Assembly: GCA_036939355.1 (NCBI GenBank)
Contig: JALLAP010001857.1
Span: forward strand, 1 to 11,957
Reading direction: 5' to 3'
Length of the DNA: 11,957 nt
From: Thalassiosira profunda
Lineage: Eukaryota; Bacillariophyta; Thalassiosirophyceae; Thalassiosirales; Thalassiosiraceae
Positions 7,688-11,957 of this stretch are shown in pieces; the stretch's first letter is position 1; each line of letters opens with the position of its first letter. The position numbers and the translations under genes were made by a program. The notes under the pieces were generated by a model. It saw only the letters and a list, made by a program, of their open reading frames with translations. It did no database searches and was not told the origin of the DNA.

Positions 7688-10600
7688 ATGGGCTGGTGGA
7701 ATAACGGATACTCCGGCTACGGCAAGCGCAAAACCGTCCGATGCTACGACTGCGGCGGCCCGCACCTCCGGCCCGACTGCCCCCGGCGCCGGCGCTCCGC
7801 CGGCGTGGGGGGCGGCCGGTCCGCCAAGAAGGCGAAGAAAACGAAATGCCCCTGGGAAGAAATGAAGAAGCCCAAATTGGAGGCGGCGTGCAAGGAGCGG
7901 GGGCTGTCGCACCGGGGCAAGAAGAAGGAGCTGGCGGAGCGGCTTAAGGAGTACGTTATTTCTGGGCCAAGTCGGGCGGCTGCCTCCGCTGCCTCTACTG
8001 CTGCACCGTCGGGGGACGGGGGTGCATTGCAAGACCTGTTTGAGATAGACGACGATGACGACAATGACGCGGCCATGATGGAAGCTGCAGCGAATGTCGA
8101 GTCGGCCCTTCTGGACAGGAAGCCATCCGCCGCTGCTGCAACTGGGGGAATCGGCCGGGGGAGAAGGGAAATGACGATCACTGCAATCAAGCCTTCCGCC
8201 GACGCAAAGCTCGGCCTCACGCTTCAGCCCGCCGCCAATGGTGCTGGTGTGCTAGTGAAAGCTATCAAACCCGATAGCATCTTTACCGGCACGCGATTGG
8301 AAGCCGGCATGGTGATCAAGGAGGTTGGGGGAGTGAAGTTTCAANGATAGCATCTTTACCGGCACGCGATTGGAAGCCGGCATGGTGATCAAGGAGGTTG
8401 GGGGAGTGAAGTTTCAATCGCTCGAGGAGGCCGTTGGATTGTTCAAGCGGGCCGGGATGCAGATTTCGGTGTCAGTGGACATGCCTGATCTATCCGCGGA
8501 CACCAGCTCAACAGCTGCCCCTTCAATGTCTCAAGACAGCCAAACGAGCGTGACATCAGCGATGGCGTCTCTCCCGTTGTCGCAATCTAGCGCAACGTCT
8601 GCGACAAAGAGGGAACTGACAGAGAAGCAAAAGGAACGGATGAAGCGCATGCGGGAAGAGGCAATGAAGAAGAGAGTGGCGCGATCGAGCAATGGTTCAG
8701 TTGCCAGTGCCTCAATGAGCCAGAGTCCACAATCGAGCCAAGGGAGTCAACGGCGGAGGCCGCTTTGCTCCCCTGCCAACCCTTATGCAAAGGTACAGAA
8801 AGAGGAGGCGCTCGACAATCTGCCCCCAGTGCGAGAGGAGACGCGGAACACGCTCTCAGACGAGCAGATGGCGGTGATCATGGCGGCGCGTCCTCCCACG
8901 GTAATTGAAGAAGCGCCGAGATCAGAGGACAACACTTTGGCGTGGATGTCGCGGGCGCAGAAGCCTCACATGGTTCGTGTCAATGCTGCGGCGGGAACAG
9001 GAAAGACAACCACGCTGCTGCAGCGACCCGATGCATTGACCTGGGCCACGAATCGGTCAATTACGTGACGTATTCGAAAGCGTCGGCCACTGATGCAAAG
9101 GAGCGAATGCAGGCGCTGCTGGACGGCGGACACCAGTCGTGTGTGCATGCGTCGACGATGCACTCGTGTGCTATGACGTTGTTGCAAAATCAGCCGCTGG
9201 AGAGCGAGGATGTGCAACAGGACAAGCGCATCTACGACGATAATGCGTTTCAGACGTACGTCATTCGGCAGCACTGGGGCAAGGCGCTGGAAGCTTGGGC
9301 GCAACCCGCACTCGACCACATGGAAGCGGCTGCGACAACTGACAACGCCAAGAGGACTTTGGCCAATCGGGAGAAGCTCCTCTTCGACAAGGCCGTCTTC
9401 TATTTGTGGAAAGCGTTCAGTCACTTTTGCAAGTCCTCGATGAGCGTGGAAGAACTGAAGGATCCAAAGAACGAGAAGCGCCACTATTACCCAGGTGAGA
9501 TGTTGTGTGACGTCTTGGTTTCCCAATTTTCAGCACAATCGNAACGAGAAGCGCCACTATTACCCAGGTGAGATGTTGTGTGACGTCTTGGTTTCCCAAT
9601 TTTCAGCACAATCGATGCTCTCATCACGGGAAAACACTCTCATCCTCCGGTGTACAAACCAGTCAAACGAGATTTCGCCGAGGACGGGGCGGCTGCCAAG
9701 CTGGGCTTTCCGCCCGCGATCTACCACTCGAGTAGCAAGTGGTCGTTCTTCGCGGACACAGTGGCGGAAATTTGGTGAGGCAGCCTGTTCGTATCGTTCT
9801 CTGTGCATGAGAGATGTCGAAGATGTGCGCTCACTCCGCGTTCTCTTCTGCAGGGATCACGTAATTCGGGATGGCATACGAACGTTTGACGCCGAGATAA
9901 AGAGGGCGCAGCTGAACAAACTACGCATCCCTTGCTCGGTTCTTTTGGTGGACGAAAGCCAGGTGAGCTGCCTTGGTGTAGACTTGACTCTGCGTTGCCA
10001 TTCACTCATTTTTCAACTCTTCGTTCGCCAGGACCTCGATCAATGTCAGGTGGATTGGCTTGCGAGCCAGACTAAGTTTGGGACGCACATCTTCTTTGTC
10101 GGCGATGCAGCGCAGTCGATCTATGGCTTCCGAGGTGCAAAGAGCACGTATGTCATGCGGCTCGATTGCAATGACTTGCTGCTCACGAAGAGCTGGCGCT
10201 TTGGGCCCAGCATCGCCAAAGCGGCCAACATTGCCCTCTTTGCGAAAGAGCATTCGCCCCAGACGACGGCAAAGGAACGGACGTATTCGCCGCTGTGGAA
10301 ACCCTATCGAGTGCAGGGCGCGAAGGGCGAGGAGGAGAGCAAGGTGGTGTCCAAGAGTTTGGTCGCCAATTGGCGTGACCACAAGCAACTGACTTTGATC
10401 GGCACAACGAACGCGGGACTAATGGCACAGGCCATGGATTTATTGGGTTTGAGTGGCCTAAAGAACCCCGATACGCCTGTGGAAGGCTCGCCAGAAGAAG
10501 GTGGGGACGAGAGCACCAAAGTAAAGGTCGACGTCGGCAACATCCCACGCTTCCACATTAATGGCAAGGGCGATAACTCGGGCTTTGGCAAATGGAGGAG

Positions 10601-11756
10601 GTGCACAACAGAAATCCGACATTTGTACGCGTTGTGGAGCAACAGAGACGAGGAAGGTGGGCCCTTACAAATGGAGCTACCCGAAAAGGAGTTCCCCGAC
10701 TTCGCTCAAGATGGCCCGATGACTTGGAATGATTTCGGTGCGTTGCTTTTGGGCTTTATTTCCCCGCAATGAACCAACTTGCTCACTCGACCAGCCTCTC
10801 CCTCTTGACCGTAAAGCTGCGATATGTCAAGCGAGAGAAATCGCAAGATACGCCGCTTCGGCGTCAGTTGTGACAACGTACGGTCAGAATACACTCGAGG
10901 CACTCGATCACTTCGAGTCTCACGTGTTGGGCGACAAAAAGTGCAGCGAGGAAGAAGCCGACATCATTCTAACAACCTGTCACTCGGCAAAGGGGTTGGA
11001 ATGGGATCACGTGGAGATATGCTCCGACCTCCACAACCTGCACGCAGCGTCTTTCAAGAGCTCTCTTGCGTCCACCTTTCGCCATCCGTCGTTCCTCCGG
11101 GCACTGCCAGGAGACACCAGTTCGTCCCTCGACGTCTCCACAACTGCCACGAAGAGAGCTGGTTGGGAGTTTGCCCTTTCTTCGTACAGTGACAAGGAGA
11201 TCAACTTGCTGTATGTGGCGATGGTGAGAAAATTGCTGTGTTGTGTTTTGTAAAGATGGGCGAGCTTTGCCTCTGACATAACGGCGCAACCATTCCGCAG
11301 ACCCGCGCGCGAAAGACTCTCTGTGTTCAGGAGGGCACGAAGAGCTTGCTGCAAGAGCTCGATTTAGTCCATTTTCTCGTCCGATCATTCGTGGACGGTG
11401 CCTGCAACGATCAGAAGAAGACCCCCGCTCGGGACGAAGAGACGATGATTATCGCGAAGGACAAAAAGTTGACCAAATGCGATGTGTGGGACCTCTATCA
11501 TGACCTCTGCCTCCCTCTCAGAAAAGAACTCGGTCTGTCGGACAAGCAGACTCTGTTGTCTTCGCTGCTTCCCGATTGCGAGGACGAGAGTGCATCAATA
11601 AAGGAAGAGGTCAGAAGTATGGTCAAGGAGGAATCGGAGGGATCCACAGAGCAGCCTGATGCTGCCACTTCAGATGGAGTTGTCAAGAGAGAAGAGGGTC
11701 CCCGTGCTGACGAGAAAGAGGCAGATCCGATCGTTTCAGCTCAATTTGACTGCTAA
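7688..11756 (+). CDS. FBH1-like SF1 (UvrD-type) DNA helicase with N-terminal zinc knuckle, SAP and PDZ-like domains
   Basis: Exons: 7688-9494 (holding the scar at 8273-8417 and a frame break at about 9024-9031), 9663-9774, 9854-9962, 10032-10737, 10817-11223 and 11301-11756; about 1,174 residues if one base is missing at the break. In order: a CX2CX3HX4C zinc knuckle (Cys19, Cys22, His26, Cys31); a SAP motif (about 56-90); an acidic patch (120-126); a PDZ-like domain (about 162-240); a Ser/Gln-rich linker; then the helicase core. Motifs: Q motif TLSDEQ, Walker A AAAGTGKTT (409-417), LLVDESQD (II), GDAAQSIYGFRGA (III), LTKSWRFG (IV), HSAKGLEWD (V) and LLYVAMTRARKTL (VI, split by an intron). 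Motif spacing resembles FBH1 anti-recombinases, which strip Rad51 from DNA, but no F-box is seen. The C-terminal tail has three psi-K-x-E motifs. The helicase call is firm; the FBH1 subfamily and nuclear repair role are inference. Confidence 0.85.
8273..8417. repeat. Assembly scar: 72-bp exact direct repeat around a single N (8345)
   Basis: Bases 8273-8344 and 8346-8417 are identical. The copy falls inside the PDZ-like domain of the helicase gene. Discounting 73 bp brings the N-terminal frame (from 7688) into register with the downstream frame and leaves a single copy of the DSIFTGTRLEAGMVIKEVGG segment. Confidence 0.92.
9021..9041 (+). other. Frame break in the helicase gene just after Walker A
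   Basis: The frame carrying AAAGTGKTTTLLQ runs to a TGA at 9066-9068, while the conserved continuation (CIDLGHESVNYVTYSK) is in another frame entered near 9029. No GT-AG intron can bridge it. One missing C in the CCC at 9027-9029, or a 5-base excess (CGACC, flanked by CGA on both sides), would explain it. A sequencing or assembly error is most likely; a true allele lesion or programmed slippage is not excluded. Confidence 0.75.
9470..9614. repeat. Assembly scar: 72-bp exact direct repeat around a single N (9542)
   Basis: Bases 9470-9541 and 9543-9614 are identical with one N between. The copy covers the end of helicase exon 1 and the start of its first intron, so the intron appears 168 bp long in this window and 95 bp once one copy and the N are discounted. 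Confidence 0.92.
9495..9662 (+). other. Helicase intron 1 (95 bp after discounting the scar), GT-AG, phase 1
   Basis: The donor is CCAG|GTGAGATG at 9494/9495 (repeated at 9567/9568). The acceptor is TGTACAAACCAG|TCAAACG at 9662/9663. Joining them gives HYYP-VKRDFAEDG and enters the frame that leads to KWSFFADTVAEIW. An earlier AG (9605-9606) would give a 39-bp intron, but it leads into the wrong frame. Confidence 0.72.
9775..9853 (+). other. Helicase intron 2 (79 bp), GT-AG, phase 2
   Basis: Donor ATTTG|GTGAGG, acceptor CTCTTCTGCAG|GGATC with a clear pyrimidine tract. Splicing completes a Trp codon and joins AEIW to DHVIRDGIRTF. Without splicing a TGA follows at once. Confidence 0.82.
9963..10031 (+). 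other. Helicase intron 3 (69 bp), GT-AG, phase 0, splits motif II
   Basis: Donor AGCCAG|GTGAGC, acceptor TTCGTTCGCCAG|GACCTC. Splicing joins VDESQ to DLDQ and forms the conserved DExQD motif. The intron is 23 codons long without a stop, so retention would keep the frame but separate motif II. Confidence 0.88.
10738..10816 (+). other. Helicase intron 4 (79 bp), GT-AG, phase 1
   Basis: Donor GATTTCG|GTGCGT, acceptor CTCTTGACCGTAAAG|CTGCG after a pyrimidine-rich stretch. Splicing joins TWNDF to AAICQAREIARY. The alternative acceptor CGACCAG at 10793-10794 leads to a stop within a few codons. Confidence 0.75.
11224..11300 (+). other. Helicase intron 5 (77 bp), GT-AG, phase 0, splits motif VI
   Basis: Donor GCGATG|GTGAGA, acceptor CATTCCGCAG|ACCCGC. 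Splicing joins LLYVAM to TRARKTL, the textbook motif VI of UvrD-type helicases. Unspliced reading ends in a stop within 12 codons. Confidence 0.92.
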
Positions 11757-11823
11757 ATGAGAGTTTGCCCATTATCTAAATAGCGCGTGCATTGCAATCA
11801 AACATTGTTACAACAGCTCTGCT
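11757..11823. other. Short convergent 3' intergenic spacer
   Basis: Only 67 bp separate the TAA of the helicase from the stop of the minus-strand gene at 11824. It is AT-richer than the coding sequence around it. No canonical AATAAA is seen on either strand. Both transcripts must end here or overlap. Confidence 0.5.
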
Positions 11824-11957
11824 CTACATCTTCTTGGAACCCTTTGTCTTCTCCGAATCGAACAAACGGAAACTCTGTTCAGCTGCGGGATCGTTGGCAG
11901 CTAGTAAGCACTCCGGCAGGCATTTGGCCTTGTGATCGTTGGCCTTGTTTGACGCTT
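11824..11957 (-). CDS. C-terminal end of an unrecognised protein (runs off right edge)
   Basis: Read on the minus strand from the right edge, one frame is open for 43 codons and ends at a TAG (11824-11826). The product ends SFRLFDSEKTKGSKKM, hydrophilic and basic at its tail, with two cysteines in the visible part (KCLPECLL). The other two minus frames hit stops or have less protein-like composition. The orientation fits the alternating layout of the window, with a tight convergent 3' end against the helicase gene. Too little is visible to name a family; an exon boundary within this stretch cannot be excluded. Confidence 0.5.
   Translation of the reverse strand, partial: ASNKANDHKAKCLPECLLAANDPAAEQSFRLFDSEKTKGSKKM

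Noticed and set aside
7391..8032. 213-aa minus-strand ORF over the helicase start and its upstream repeats
   Set aside because: Its Arg/Thr/Cys repeats are simply the reverse translation of the CGCGGTGCA units, and its other half is antisense to the zinc knuckle and SAP region.
9568..9606. 39-bp GT-AG intron at the end of helicase exon 1 (GTGAG...TTTTCAG)
   Set aside because: Using this acceptor leads into a frame that does not connect to KWSFFADTVAEIW and the later spliced frame. The acceptor at 9662 restores the frame and gives a 95-bp intron, like its neighbours.
1..11957. CRISPR array, insertion sequence, tRNA or rRNA
   Set aside because: No regularly spaced repeats, transposase-like frame with terminal repeats, cloverleaf with conserved T-loop, or rRNA-like stretch was found on either strand.

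Overview
The window looks like nuclear DNA of a compact, GC-rich genome of a unicellular eukaryote, most likely an alga or another protist. The genes carry short GT-AG introns (69 to 95 bp where size can be fixed), there is no operon structure or bacterial ribosome-binding pattern, and the proteins are eukaryotic types: a CRT-like vacuolar transporter, a multidomain CGFS glutaredoxin of the PICOT/Grx3 type, type II membrane glycosyltransferase-like proteins and an FBH1-like helicase. I cannot place the organism more finely from sequence alone.

Layout. 1-195 (minus) is the first 65 codons of a coiled-coil protein that runs off the left edge. 196-679 is a divergent promoter region with a C-rich/G-rich tract. 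680-2581 (plus) is an intronless 633-aa CRT-like transporter. 2621-4370 (minus) is a type II membrane glycosyltransferase-like protein whose reading frame is broken by an assembly scar at 3213-3357. 4371-4763 is a second divergent promoter region. 4764-5968 (plus) is a two-exon thioredoxin-Grx-Grx protein. 5973-7292 (minus) is a paralogue of the first glycosyltransferase-like protein. 7293-7687 is a third divergent promoter region, with a repeated CGCGGTGCA motif. 7688-11756 (plus) is a six-exon SF1 helicase with an unusual N-terminus (zinc knuckle, SAP, PDZ-like). 11824-11957 (minus) is the C-terminal end of an unrecognised gene.

Genes alternate strands, so promoters are shared by divergent pairs and 3' ends are shared by convergent pairs. 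The convergent stop codons are separated by only 39, 4 and 67 bp, so overlapping antisense 3' ends are nearly unavoidable. No shared pathway links the genes. The transporter and the two glycosyltransferase-like proteins belong to the endomembrane system, the glutaredoxin to iron-sulfur/redox handling, and the helicase to DNA repair or recombination.

Three places (3285, 8345, 9542) carry a single N flanked by exact 72-bp direct repeats. This is an assembly artefact that breaks the frame of two real genes; counting one repeat copy plus the N as absent (73 bp) restores both frames. One further frame break, a missing base (or five extra) at about 9024-9031, lies just after the helicase Walker A motif. 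The most interesting biological item is the helicase architecture. I saw no mobile element, CRISPR array, tRNA or rRNA.
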